Below are positions 1-11,006 of a DNA stretch of 64,000 nt, one piece after another. Made by a program: the position numbers and the translations under genes. Every line of letters begins with the position of its first letter. Within the stretch, counting starts at the first letter, position 1. The notes below the pieces were generated by a model. It was not told where the DNA came from. It did no database searches and was given only the letters and a program-made list of their open reading frames with translations. This DNA is from Nigrospora sphaerica (taxonomy: Eukaryota; Ascomycota; Sordariomycetes; Amphisphaeriales; Apiosporaceae): positions 6,262,001 to 6,326,000 of the forward strand of contig JAGVVL010000002.1 of NCBI GenBank assembly GCA_018287875.1, in the 5' to 3' direction.

Positions 1-2125
1 GGGCCTCGGGGGCTCGCAGATTACACAGCGCAGCTGGTGGCCCACGTTGGGCCGTAGTCGTCGCGAGCCAGTGCCTAGTGCGCCGCACCGCAGATCCGCC
101 TGGACTGTGTGCCCTTCAGCCTGCTACCGGTTTGTCTCTGTTGGCTGATGGCTGCAGACGCAGGCCAGCTGAAGCGCCAGCAGGTTCCGTCACGGGGTAT
201 GCGGAAAGCGCGCATTTCGTCATGACCGGTTCCTCCGTGATCGCATGGCGTGGGCGCGCCTATCTGGTCGCCGGATCGATGCGAAGCTTTCAGGTCGGAC
301 CCGATCTGGCCCAGGCGCAGGTTCCCCTTGCTGACTCTCGTTGGGCCCACGCGCCCACAGTCAAGACTGGGACCAGACTCCCCTGTTCCCCTGTCAACGC
401 GGCCCCCCAGGCGAAGCTGCCTTCGGCAAGGTGACGAGCATGCAAGCAATGCCCCTGGGACGTTACAACGAGCCCGCCTGCATTGTTTGCCGCCGGCGAC
501 CCGCGACCCCCCCTTGAACCACCGACTGTTGTTGAGTCGGGTTCGCCAGGGCCCTTGTTCATAAGCGAGCAACTCAATCAGGGGCGGATCTTGGTTGCTA
601 GCGACCCAGTTCTACCGGGCTGACAGGCGGACAACCTAAGCAATCAGGTTCTTCCATTGCCTAGGCCAGGGACAGGCCCATATAACTAGACCCAAGCCCA
701 GCATTTGACAGCACATGGGAGGATTTCCCAGGTTACATTGGAACGGGCTGTTGTCCGGGCCGACAAAAGGAAAGAAGATGAAGGAATACAGATCGCACTC
801 GGTCCCGACCCCGAAAAGCCCCAGCCTAGCCCCGGGGGCTAATACAACCTGGGGCCGAATCAGCTGCTTCATCGCCCGTATACCCCAAAGCACTCATCAA
901 GCGCCATCCATCTTCATCATTTCCGCGTTTGTTGATGGCCACTAAGGGATGCGACGCCGCAAATTTCTCTGCTGCGCTTGTTTGCTTCGGCCGAGGCAGA
1001 TGGGCAACAGAAACGGGCCAATGGCGGCGACGCCGTGGCGCCTTTTTCCAGTCGGGGCAATGCCAGTCGCCGGCGGCGCAAACATTTTATCCCGTACCTC
1101 CTGATTGCAAAGCTCTTTTCCGGTGGCGATGCGGAAGCGGGCCAGCTGAATCAGCCAGTATGGAATTCAGTGCTTACGACGAGGTGGTCGTAATGATTTG
1201 TGGCCGCTAATAAGAGACGGCCAAGAAGACCTACACAAGCTGGAGGGACTAACTTTGGGCTGTCTGCAGGGCACGTGGCTGACTGCTCATCCACTGCACT
1301 CATCTAAAATCTATGGAATCATCCCACTGCTTGACTATGTACTCTCTGAGTCGCCTGCCTACACGTTGCCAAAGGCAGGCATAGATGAATCTGGGGTGTC
1401 TGATAATTACCATTGGGCCTGCCTGGTAGATCAATACCCAGAAAGAAGAGGTAGGCAAAACTTTCAACCTTCCCGGCCAGGGTCCAAATATAAACCGCCT
1501 GGGCTGCGCGTCATCTTCATCGCCTGGAAACCACACCACCCGGCCGGCGCCCTTGGGTGTGAGCAAAAGATGGGATCCATGGTCTTCATGGAAGAGCCAC
1601 TTTTTGGCTCTCAATGCTTACGAGATGGATCGGCCGGGTACTGCGAATCCCCCCCAAGGTCCAGCCGGGTTCGCTATGCCGCGCCGCGAACCATTCGAGC
1701 GGAACAGCCTTCAGACCATGGAAGGCGGGGATCCCCGGTCCTCCCGCATCCGCCATTTGGCGTGGCGCACAACGATCCGTCCGACAGCAGAGCCTTGGGC
1801 ACGGAGAGACCCTCCCCACACGGAAGGAGCCACGTCTCCCCGATGTCTCGATGGCAAGACGGGTTCCCTTCCTCTTCGTCGGACCTGTGTCGTGATCAGC
1901 TTTGCCGGGCGTTTGGCACATGTGGCTAGGGGACGCGGGGGTTTCGCCATGGCTCCAAGGGCCCGGCGGTTGGTCTTTGGCCCCGGGCGCGCATGGCGCT
2001 CCCCTGGCAAGCTGGGCGCGAATCGAGTAGACGAGATAGAGCTTAATCGACGGCTCAGCAAGACGCGGCTGTGTTGGCGGGGGCCCAAGACCGAAGCGAA
2101 CCCCTTGGCTGTTGCCCCCCGTCCA

Positions 2126-2152
2126 GTCCGTCCTGTCCGTCCTGTCCGTCCT
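2126..2152. repeat. 9-bp tandem repeat (GTCCGTCCT x3)
   Basis: Three perfect direct copies of GTCCGTCCT, followed by a partial fourth. It lies in non-coding sequence; the apparent Gly-Arg-Thr repeat on the minus strand is only its translation. Confidence 0.85.
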
Positions 2153-3157
2153 GTCCCATCCCTACACCTCTCAAGACAAGCAGGACATGACAAGGCAATA
2201 CGAGGCCCAGCAGCCCCTCGAACTCTCTTGCGTCGTCGGCGTCGTAGAGTATAGGCTTGCTGACTTCATACGTGGAAGCACGAGCAGCCAAGTGGCCGTG
2301 GGCCGGCGGGGGGTCTGCGTTGAGCCTTCTCATGGGGTTCGGATTTGCTGGTGCCCTGACTACCGGGCCCCCCAGTCCCCTGACTACCAACCGCCGTCGA
2401 GGACCGGCGTGCGAGGAGTGCGGCGTATGGCGCGGCTCGGAGATACTTTACCAGCCTCGTACCTGCCCGGCCCCTGGGCGTGTACCCAAAAACATAGGCT
2501 CCAGCATAGGGTAGGTAGATAAGCAGGTAAAGTAGACATTCGGGCGCCTGGCTTCATCACCGCGAGTCGAGCGGGGAGGAAGACAAGTAGGAAGCCTACT
2601 TACTAGGCGGCGGTGGGCGTGTCTGTTTCCGTGGTTGTTGTGACAACGACAACGGTGTTGGGTGTGTCCGTGGTCCTCTTATTTCCAACGGTGGGCCCAG
2701 TCTCGTCGATAAGGTGTTCGGGCGTCCGAGCACAAAGGAGCTTTTTTCTATTTTTTTTTCCCCCGCAACGTTTATTAAGTGGCACGATGCCAGCCACAAA
2801 CTCACGTTTCTGCGGTTGCGTGCGCGAGCGCGAGGGCAAGCGCTCGACGCGGGCCGGTCATCATAGTGAACGCATAGGCGGGTCAGGGAGGGGATGCGTG
2901 GACGCGCAAGATGCGCTCGCTACCTCACTACGTCCATGGCCTAGCCCACGAACGCGACGATGCGGGCGTGGGCCACGCGACTGGGGCACGGCCGCGCCGC
3001 CACTCGTTCATAATACTACGTTCAGGGCTTTCGACGCCAGCCGACATATTCCCCGTAGCCCTTTTGCCCCCGTCGACATTCCAGCCCCAATCACGAAGCG
3101 TTCGTGGAGGTGTGCGATAGGACAATAAGACCGACGTTCCGGTGGCGGGCGCGTTGA

Positions 3158-3201
3158 TGGCTACCTCCCTCTCAGGGTGGGTGGCTACCTCCCTCTCAGG
3201 G
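3158..3201. repeat. Direct duplication, 24-bp period
   Basis: The 20-base string beginning TGGCTACCTCCC occurs at 3158-3177 and again at 3182-3201. It is a simple local duplication in non-coding DNA. Confidence 0.85.
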
Positions 3202-4632
3202 GGGGTGGCAGAGCAACAGCACCGCCACGCCACGACGTTGGCCCTGCCCTGCGGGCGTCGGGTGGGGGATGGGATGGATCGTATAAAAAAAGAAACAGAT
3301 CGACTTGGATTTGCCTCCAGCGGTCATCTGAGCCCCACCCCAGTTGGGGGCGGCTGGTGTGCCCCTGCAGCCGCTGATCCGAGGCCTGGTCGGGGCGTAG
3401 GTGGTTCTAGTAATAGCAGCCTCAGCAACCTTACCTGGTACGTGCTGTAGGGTAGCCAACGCCAGCCAACGCCCGGAGAGGTAGGTAGGTACCTTAAGCC
3501 ATTGGGTGGGAAGGCACGTACAAAGCGTACAGGCTCTCTGCAAAACCCACCCGCCCAGATCCAGACCCCCCGCCTCCTCGCCGTCCGTTGATCTCCAACC
3601 ACCCACCCTCCCCCATGTCGTATGGCAGCCGCACGACAATCAAGAAGAGCGAGAGGCACACGGCTGGAGAACAAAGGAAGTGATTGTCCACCCATGATCC
3701 CCCCCGGGGCCATCCACCACCGATCCGTGTGGACTGACTGGCTGTGCCGGACTGGCTTGCTTGGTGCGACGCACGTCAACATTTCGCACCGGCTTGCATG
3801 TTGGCTGACATGGGGGACTTGCTGCCGGTGGCGAAGGCAAACCTGCTCGCTCTCAATTCCGGCGGCCCATAGCCTCGCTTTCTCCGTCCCCCCGTCAACC
3901 CCCGTCTCCCCCTGGTGTAGGCCCAGTACGTAGGATTTACCTACCGACGGCCATACCGCCCCAACCCCTGCTACGGCTGGAAGGCGGCCACTCGGGTACA
4001 TCCATGGCTACTGTGTACGTGGGTGACGGTACCGTCTCTCACGGTCCCGTCTTTGTGTGGGAGAAACGTCCGGTGTCCGATGGGATGACGAAGGCCGCGA
4101 GCCTATGAGATGGGCGACTTTTTGCCCAGGGCTAGTCATCAGCGACGAAATGGGCCGCTTTCACTCCCCTCGCGTCACTCCCACTCCCCCCATGGGTCCT
4201 GGAGGCAGGTTGGTTGCCTGCAAAAGCGGGATGATGTATACCCATGGGCATCCGGGGTGGACACACGACTATTCTCATCCGTGGCTATGGACGCCGGACT
4301 GACTTGCCTTCAGCTCGTACCTCCCGCCCACCAGGGCTGACTCCTCCTCCCCAGCCCTGGACCGGGTCGCCCTTAGCACTGAGGCCCTATTCATGCAGGC
4401 TGGTCCCCAGAATGGGTTCAGATCCGATCCTTTGCCTTCGCGCCGCCGCTCACGGCCACTCCCAAATTAAATTGCCTGGCTGTCCCGGGTCTTGAACCTT
4501 TTTCGTTGCTTTCCCTCCCCTTCGATGGGGGGTTTGTTTGTTTCGCGACCTTCAAATGCCCTCCTTTCTCGGTTGTCATTGCTGCTGCTGTTGTCGCCGC
4601 CGCCGCCGCCGTCCAATGCCGCCGGGTCTGCA

Positions 4633-6176
4633 ATGAGAGCAATGGCTCGCCCGTCCTTCTGCCATGCGTTCCCGCGTCTCCCGCCGGCGACGGCCTTGCT
4701 GCTGCTCTCGGCCGTTATGGGCTGGGCCGACGGCCACGCCGTGCCGCTGCCGCTGCCGCGCCAAACCACTACGGTCGAGTATCACGAGCTCAACGTGGTC
4801 CTATTCCCGCCGCTACCCACGCCCGCGCCGCTCTCGCCCGGCGACCTGCGCCGGCGTCAGGAGGCCAACACCATCTGTGGCTACCTCGGCGGCCACTCGG
4901 ACCTGCCCGCCACCTGCAAGGCCGGCTCGCACTGCGTCCTCGACATCGAGCACGATGTCGTCGGCTGCTGTCCCAACGGCGGGAGCTGCTCCACCGGCGT
5001 CTTTACCGGCTGCGTCGACAAGAACAGCGGCCCGCGTACCGAGGTGAACCCTTACGTCTACACCTGCTCCGGACAGAACGTGTGTTACCTGAACCACTAC
5101 GCCGGCGGCTACAGCCAGTACGGCTGCGGGTCCGCCTCGGATCTGGCCACCACTGTACAAACAACAGCCCAGGGCCAGAGCAGCCTGGTCCTCATTCGCT
5201 CCTCCATCGCCTTCACCGAGCAGCCCATCACCCTGTCGGCGCCGTCCACGTCAAGTTCGCGCCCGACGACCTCGTCCTCCTCGTCATCCGCCACTACGTC
5301 GACTACGGCCTCGCGAACCAGCTCGGCGTCCGCCAGAAGTTCCTCGACCGGGTCCTCTGCCGACACCTCGACGACTCCCCCGACATCGCCGACTGCCTCG
5401 GCCAGCCCCTCCAACGGGGCCAGCTCGGGCTACACCGGCGCTATTGTAGGCGGTACCATCGGCGGCGTCGCCTTTCTTGCCCTCCTGATTGCCCTCATTT
5501 TCTTCCTCCTCCGGCGACATAAGAACCAACGCGAGGGCCCCGGCCCGGACCCTACTCCGCCACCCGTGACTGAATATACAAGGTACGGCCCCACTACCCC
5601 ACGCGCGGCCAGACGGCCGCGAGAGATTCTGATATTGACACGCTCGATAGTCCCATGCGTTCGCACGGCGCCGCCTTTGCCCCCTTGCCCACGTGGCAGG
5701 AGGAGGAGGAACCGCAGACGACGCCGTCGCCGCAACAGCAGCAGCAGCAGCAGCAACAGCGCTACGTTGTGCCCTACAGCCAGAGCTTCAACGAGCACGA
5801 CGACCCTTACCACCAGGGCAACATGACGCAGGTCAGCGCGGGCGGGCCGTCGCCGCCGACGCGGTCGGCAGAGCGGCCCGAAAGCTCGTGGCCGCTGACG
5901 GCCTACGACCCGGCCCACGTGGCCGGCGGCGGGCCGGGGCAGACGCCCATTTCCGACCAGTTCATGGTCCCGTCCTCGCAAGGGCCGGCCAACCAGCCGC
6001 GCGAGATCGACGAATTCTCGCGCGAGGTCTCGACCACGATGCAGAACACGCACGAAGAAGACACGCTGCCCCTGACCCGCTACCCCCCGGGTTCTTACGC
6101 GCACGAGATACGACGCGGCGACCGGCCGTTGTGGCAGCAGACGCGGCGGCAGAGCAGGAACCTAATGTGGATGTAA
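4633..6176 (+). CDS. Cys-rich, Ser/Thr-rich single-pass cell-surface protein
   Basis: Two exons, 4633-5582 and 5651-6176, give about 491 residues. The 68-nt intron starts GTACGG, has CTGAT/TTGAC branch-like sites and ends GATAG; removing it joins the frames after TEYT. In order: a signal peptide (ATALLLLSAVMG core), a Cys-rich ectodomain of about 100 residues (motifs GCCPNGG, YVYTCSG, YGCGSAS), a Ser/Thr-rich stalk likely to be O-mannosylated, one transmembrane helix at about 268-293 (GGVAFLALLIALIFFLL) followed by basic residues, and a cytoplasmic tail with a nine-residue polyglutamine run. This layout resembles fungal wall sensors of the WSC/Mid2 kind, but the Cys-rich module is not a WSC domain I can name. 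A stress-sensor role is inference. In-frame ATGs at 4525 and 4642 are alternative starts; 4633 gives the best signal peptide. Confidence 0.8.
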
Positions 6177-7115
6177 TGCTCATATTCGCCCCTCGCCTGT
6201 TCTTCTTCTTTTTCTCTTCCTTCCACCTCCCCTTCCAAAGCATACCGGTACATACTGTGTGTTTTCAAGAGTATATGCGTTGGATGACGGGCGTAGCAGC
6301 GTTGGGTCTGCTCACCATGCGGCGTTTGGCGAGGAGTCTTTTTGTATATACATACACTTGCAACTTGATTGCGGTCTAATACCCAACCAGGGGATAGAAC
6401 CAGGTGGCGTTGAAAGGTGTGTTTTTTTCTTCTGCTTTTGGCAATACGATATCGACCGCGTACATGTCGCGTGGTTCGGAACTAGACGGGCTACCTTAGG
6501 AATGCTATCTTTATCGCCCGGCCCGGCGGCATTTACCGGGCGCCAATGACAACGAATTGTTCTTACCTGGTGAGCATGCGCAGTACCGCCACTACGTATG
6601 CACGACATGCCACCATCCCCAGTTTGGGAGACATTATTTCCTCCCCCCCTTGAGCCTCCGTCACCATGATCCATGTTCCTGGTAGACGCTGCGGGCTACT
6701 CGGGTGACACAAGCATGGTGTAACCTCGGTACTCGCTTGTCTGCCCCCTACCCACCCACAAGCTCAATCTCCGCCGCGAGGCGCAGACGCTATGTGTTCA
6801 TGAGTGTCGACGGAGACGGGCTTTTCTATATGTATACCCGGGGTTCAAGGACGACAACCAGTCCAACCTTGCATAAGCGATATAACTTAAGTGCTTCACA
6901 CACAGATACTTGGTAAATGAAAAAAAAAAAAAAAACACTGGCGGTCCGAGATTTGGTGGTGATTACCAGGCGGCGGCCTGCATTCAGCTTCTGCAGGGCG
7001 GGCTAATTCCCGCCACCGGCACGCCGGGAGGGGGGAGAGGATGACCCTCGGAAAGAGGGAGAGGAGGGCACGTCGGCGCGCATCATCTTTGTCGTCGGTT
7101 GGGGGGGGGGGGTTG
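6177..7115. other. Spacer between convergent genes
   Basis: This holds the 3' flank of the surface-protein gene and the 3' flank of the methyltransferase on the other strand. It contains a run of 16 A at 6920-6935. No open frame here has recognisable motifs. Confidence 0.6.
6920..6935. repeat. A16 homopolymer
   Basis: Sixteen consecutive A, preceded by TAAATG, in non-coding sequence between two convergent genes. It could be a microsatellite or the trace of a retroposed poly(A) tail; nothing next to it looks like retroposed sequence. Confidence 0.7.
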
Positions 7116-8027
7116 TCAAAAGTCGAAACGCAGGTAGAAGATGAGGTTGTCGAGGGGGGGCAGACGGGCGCAGGCCGTCATGAAGAGGCGGTGGGGCCAG
7201 ACGAAGGTGCGGAGGGCGTGGTCGAGCTCGGCGGGGCGGACGCAGTCGCGCAGGACGAGGCGGGGGTGGAGGGCCTCGAGGGCGCGGGGGTCGGCGATGC
7301 CCCAGCGGAAGACGGCGCCGGTGGCGCGCGTGATGCCGAGGAGGCCGCCGAAGCGGCGCATGGCGGGGCCGACGCCGTCGCAGAGGATCTGGCCGCCAGC
7401 GGGGAATCGGGCGGCGAGCCGGGCGAGCAGGCGGCGGCCCTCGGCCTCGGTGAAGTAGGGCGTCAGGCCCTCCATGACAACGAGGGCGGGCCTTTCGGCA
7501 GCGTCGGCCGGCAGGTCGCGCAGCCAGCCGTCGGCGCGCACGTCGGCGGCCACGAGGCGGTAGTCGCCGCGCGCCGGCGCCGGCACGAGCCGGCGGCGCA
7601 GCGCCACGACGTCGGGCAGGTCCACGTCGTACCAGCGCACGCCGGGGCCGGCCCAGTCGAGGCGCAGGCAGCGGCTGTCGAGCCCGCAGGCGAGGTGGAC
7701 GACGGTGACGCCCTGGGCGCCGCGGTGGCGCGCGAGGAAGGCGGCGGCCCAGTCGTCGATCTGGCGCGCCCGCACGACGCAGAGGTCGCGTGTGCCGACG
7801 CCCACGGGCCCGGCGGCCCCGAACTTGGCCAGGTCGTGGTCCACGCGCGCCAGCGTCCGCCCCGCGTGCGCGTCGTTGAGGAGCGGCTGCGCCCGCTGCG
7901 CGTCGTGCGCCCGCGCCATCAGCGGCACCAGCAGCGTCTCCTGCTCGCCCGTGAGCCGTACGGTGACCTTGTCGAGGGGCAGCGGCGACGGCGGCTCGGC
8001 CGGGGGCAACATCGTCGACGCCGTCAT
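7116..8027 (-). CDS. SAM-dependent methyltransferase, LCMT/TcmP type
   Basis: Intronless, 303 residues. It fits the leucine carboxyl methyltransferase superfamily (Pfam LCM, PF04072), which includes protein-phosphatase methyltransferases and TcmP-like polyketide O-methyltransferases. The SAM-binding motif I is VVHLACGLDSRC near residues 109-120. The acidic motif II YDVDLPDV lies at 133-140, and the family signature VMEGLTPYF at about 184-192. The short length, lack of the Kelch repeats seen in Ppm2/Tyw4, and the TPYF motif favour the small-molecule (TcmP-like) branch over Ppm1, but the substrate cannot be told from sequence. It stands alone, with no polyketide synthase or tailoring genes beside it. 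The start ATG at 8027 is the first in the frame that leaves the conserved N-terminal region intact. Confidence 0.85.
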   Translation of the reverse strand: MTASTMLPPAEPPSPLPLDKVTVRLTGEQETLLVPLMARAHDAQRAQPLLNDAHAGRTLARVDHDLAKFGAAGPVGVGTRDLCVVRARQIDDWAAAFLARHRGAQGVTVVHLACGLDSRCLRLDWAGPGVRWYDVDLPDVVALRRRLVPAPARGDYRLVAADVRADGWLRDLPADAAERPALVVMEGLTPYFTEAEGRRLLARLAARFPAGGQILCDGVGPAMRRFGGLLGITRATGAVFRWGIADPRALEALHPRLVLRDCVRPAELDHALRTFVWPHRLFMTACARLPPLDNLIFYLRFDF

Positions 8028-9704
8028 GATTCGGCCCGACGGGAAGGCGGAAACGACGGGCGTGGGGAAGAAACGATGGGGTTTGCCCGCGCACCCTTGT
8101 GTTCTGGCTTCCGGACCGAAGGGAACGAAAGTTGTCAGTCTCGCCGTCTTCGGTCCCCTCTTCCCAATCGACCAGAATGTTTAAATAGGTAGAGATCACT
8201 TAGGGGCTAGGGGCGGGTGGCGAACTAGCGGGTTAAATCGAGAGGGTACATAGATAGCGGTTGTTGTACGGGGTGTATGGGGTAGGTGAGAGAGACATGG
8301 GCCTTGTGTGGAGTGCCCATCGGGCGTGTGGTCCCCGTCGCCGAGTCCCTAGCAGTCCCCCCCCCGTTTTTTATGTTTCCTCTTCGGGGGCGTCGGATGA
8401 AAAAGGAAATCTGCGTACTCGTCCGAAAAGCCATCCATCAAACACTTGAACCCGCTTGCCGGCCACTCACGCCCTTTTGCTGCAGTCTCGCGCGGCGAAA
8501 GAGGGACCCGCGACCAATCCTCTTTGCATCTTGGACCATTGCCGAGCTGCGGGCCAAGGACCCTGAATCCATAGCGCCATGGGCAGAGCGGGAAAGACAA
8601 ACCCACCGCCCAATAGCCGGGGCCCTGGGCTTGCCTGGCGGCTGCGGTGCGGGCTAGGGTGGCAATACTCGGTTAGGTTGAGGTATGTTACTGCTACTGC
8701 CTTTTCACTCGTGCCGGACAATGTCGAGAATCACACGCGCGCTCCGGCGAGCCTCGTGGACTGCTCGGGTTCATGGCACCACGTAGGTACATGCACGCGC
8801 GTCGGCCCGTTGTTGCGCATACCGACTATGCCCACTAGCACGCCGTCGTAGACCTGGTGCTATGCAGCCTTATCTCTTCCCCCCGCTCCTCCCGAGTAAG
8901 CTGGAGTAGTAGTACCTCACAGGCGTGAATGGATGCAACAAGCCGAGATGGATCCTCGAGATTCCCAGTGGCGCCGATGCGGCCTGTGAGATTGACAGAA
9001 CATTTCCTGGGGAAGCGGCACACGCGCATCCACTTCCAATATCATACTATCCGGGTGGCTATCACGACCGGGGTGGGGGGGGGCCTCGCAAGAAACATAC
9101 CGGATAGAAGGCAGGCCATTTCTTATGTTGTCCGTTCCCATGCTGCGAAACACACGGCATATCCTGGGGTACTACCCTACCCGAGGTACTTCTTATTCTG
9201 GTACGTCCTTGAGTATCACATATCAGCCAAGTAGATATACCTTAACAGGCGCCAAGATTTAGGTGAAGCCAGACGCGGGCTCAACGTACACCGAATGAAC
9301 GGGGGCACCGTCAGACGAACAGCGGCACCACCCAAGACCACGGCCGGAAGCTGCGGCAGAAACGGCTACGGATTCCATTCTTCCCCCACGGGAAACCCGT
9401 TCTATGGCCGATTTTGCAATGATGTTGCCCTCTAGAGGAGGCAGCGTAGGCGGGCGCCGTGTGCAGCTCCAACAGGTCGTTCCCTCCTCAGCTTCGCGGG
9501 ATAGGCGCATGAATAGCGGGGGCACGGACCACCAACAGGCCAATCGGATCCGCAGCCTTGCACACGACAAAGCCGATATATTGCATAAAGGTTTCTCGCA
9601 GCCCGCGACTCCACCTCAGCAATCCCCCCGGAAAGGCACTACCATTCTATCACGTACGGCCATCGTATATTGAATTGGACCGATCACCCGACTCGACCGT
9701 CGCC
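8028..9704. other. Divergent intergenic region
   Basis: This is the shared upstream region of the methyltransferase (-) and the CENP-B-type gene (+). Small open frames overlap on both strands without motifs. It contains a TACC/GGTA-rich stretch at about 9170-9245. No gene is supported. Confidence 0.6.
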
Positions 9705-11006
9705 ATGTCGTCCGTGTCGGTCGAAATCAGCAACGAGCCCGACGCCGGCACCGCCGCCAACGGCGACACCACCACTACGACCACGTCCAATAACCACAAC
9801 AACAACAACAACAACAACAACAACGCCAACAACACCTACCCTTCGTCCTCCTCCTCTGCCACCACGTCCTCGTCGGCCCCCTCGACCGCCGCCGCCGCAG
9901 CCGCCGCCGTCGCCGTCGCCGCGTCGGCCCTCTCCGACGATGGTGCCCTCGCATCGCCCAAGGAGCGCCACTCGCTGACCCTCGACCAGCGACGCGCCCT
10001 CCGCCGCTGGGCCCATTCGCAGACGGTGCGCCCCAGCCACAAGGCCTGCATCGAGTGGTTCTACAGCCAGTACGGCCAGCACATCTCGCAGTCCACCATC
10101 TCCCACTCGCTGTCGCCCAAGTACGCCCGCCTCGATAATGACAACCAGTTCAGCGGCTCGCGCCTGCGCTTCGGCAACTGGCCCGACGTCGAGAAGCTGG
10201 TCCTGCTGTGGCACAGCCAGGTCGTCAGCTCCGGCCGCAACCCCTCCAACGAGGAGCTCGCCGAGAAGGCCAAGGCCATCTTCCAGCAGCTGCCGCGCTA
10301 CAAGGACGAGACGCCCCCCGAGTTCTCCCCGGGCTGGATCCACCGCTTCAAGAAGCGCTACGGCCTCTTGATCCGCCGCCAGCGCCGCCACGGCAAGGCC
10401 CCCAACCCCGCCGACGACATCCCCTACCTCGTCGATGCCGTCCCCCGCTTCATGACCATCGACCAGGAGACGAGCCCGGCCGCCATCCGCGACGCCGTCA
10501 TGCGCGTCGTCGGCGTCGAGGCGACCCTGGGCACCTGCGCCCGTGTCCGCGACGAGATTGTCCGCCGCATCGAGAACCCGGCCTCGGCCCACCCCAACTA
10601 CGGCCTGACGGGCAGCACCAACCCCGACGCCGACGCCCTCGGCGACGAGGACCCCGAGGTGGTGCTGCAGAACGCCCTGCGCGCCCTGCAGCAGGAGATG
10701 GTGGACGCCGAGGCCGAGGCCGCCGCGCACCGGGAGGACCGCGAGCGCCAGGAAAGCGGCCTGCCGCCCATGGCCGCCCCCGGCCTGACCACGCCCGGCC
10801 CTCCTCTCTCGACCCCCGCCCCGCCCCGCTCCGCCACCCGCTTCACGCCCTCGGCCCCCGAGGAGCTGACCTTGACGCCCATTACCACGGGCGGGCCCGT
10901 TTCCCACACCGACCGGCCCGTGCGCTGCCCCTTTTGCGTCAACCAGCGGATGCTGCGCACCATCAAGGAGTCGGTCGAGCACATGAGCACCCACGTCGTC
11001 GTCTAG
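9705..11006 (+). CDS. CENP-B/Abp1-type DNA-binding protein with C-terminal C2H2-like finger
   Basis: Intronless, 433 residues. The ATG at 9705 sits in a good context (CGCCATGTC); the frame is open upstream but that stretch looks like leader. Residues 20-80 are low complexity (Thr, a nine-Asn run, Ser, Ala). Residues about 86-145 resemble the N-terminal helix-turn-helix of fission yeast Abp1 (motifs ALRRW, EWFYSQYG, SQSTISHSL, ARLDND). Residues 150-220 form a CENP-B-type Tc5 helix-turn-helix (EKLVLLWH, GWIHRFKKRYGL). The pogo-type DDE nuclease domain is absent, so this is a domesticated transposase-like DNA-binding protein and not an active transposase. The C-terminus carries CPFC followed after 14 residues by HMSTH, a C2H2-like finger at about 408-430. 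A chromatin, replication-origin or transcription role is inferred from the family. Confidence 0.85.
   Translation: MSSVSVEISNEPDAGTAANGDTTTTTTSNNHNNNNNNNNNANNTYPSSSSSATTSSSAPSTAAAAAAAVAVAASALSDDGALASPKERHSLTLDQRRALRRWAHSQTVRPSHKACIEWFYSQYGQHISQSTISHSLSPKYARLDNDNQFSGSRLRFGNWPDVEKLVLLWHSQVVSSGRNPSNEELAEKAKAIFQQLPRYKDETPPEFSPGWIHRFKKRYGLLIRRQRRHGKAPNPADDIPYLVDAVPRFMTIDQETSPAAIRDAVMRVVGVEATLGTCARVRDEIVRRIENPASAHPNYGLTGSTNPDADALGDEDPEVVLQNALRALQQEMVDAEAEAAAHREDRERQESGLPPMAAPGLTTPGPPLSTPAPPRSATRFTPSAPEELTLTPITTGGPVSHTDRPVRCPFCVNQRMLRTIKESVEHMSTHVVV

Larger units (their letters stand above)
1..4632. other. Gene-poor spacer, no gene supported
   Basis: I see no recognisable gene here. Long open frames on both strands (for example 1198-1929 + and 3324-4001 -) lack recognisable motifs, mostly overlap one another, and are what GC-rich non-coding DNA gives by chance. 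The spacer holds a 9-bp tandem repeat near 2126, a 24-bp-period duplication near 3158, and TAGGTA-type clusters near 2511-2535 and 3481-3496. The last 150 bases are T/C-rich and probably hold the leader of the surface-protein gene that follows. Confidence 0.6.

Noticed and set aside
1198..1929. 243-codon plus-strand open frame
   Set aside because: No motif, no codon-composition change at its ends, and equally long frames overlap it on the other strand. Likely chance openness in GC-rich DNA.
3324..4001. 225-codon minus-strand open frame
   Set aside because: Composition is Arg/Gly/Pro-rich in the way of non-coding GC-rich sequence; it crosses a TAGGTAGGTACC island and has no motif.
7003..8199. 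383- and 398-codon frames over the methyltransferase
   Set aside because: They are shadow frames of the real minus-strand gene at 7116-8027; the SAM motif is only in that frame.
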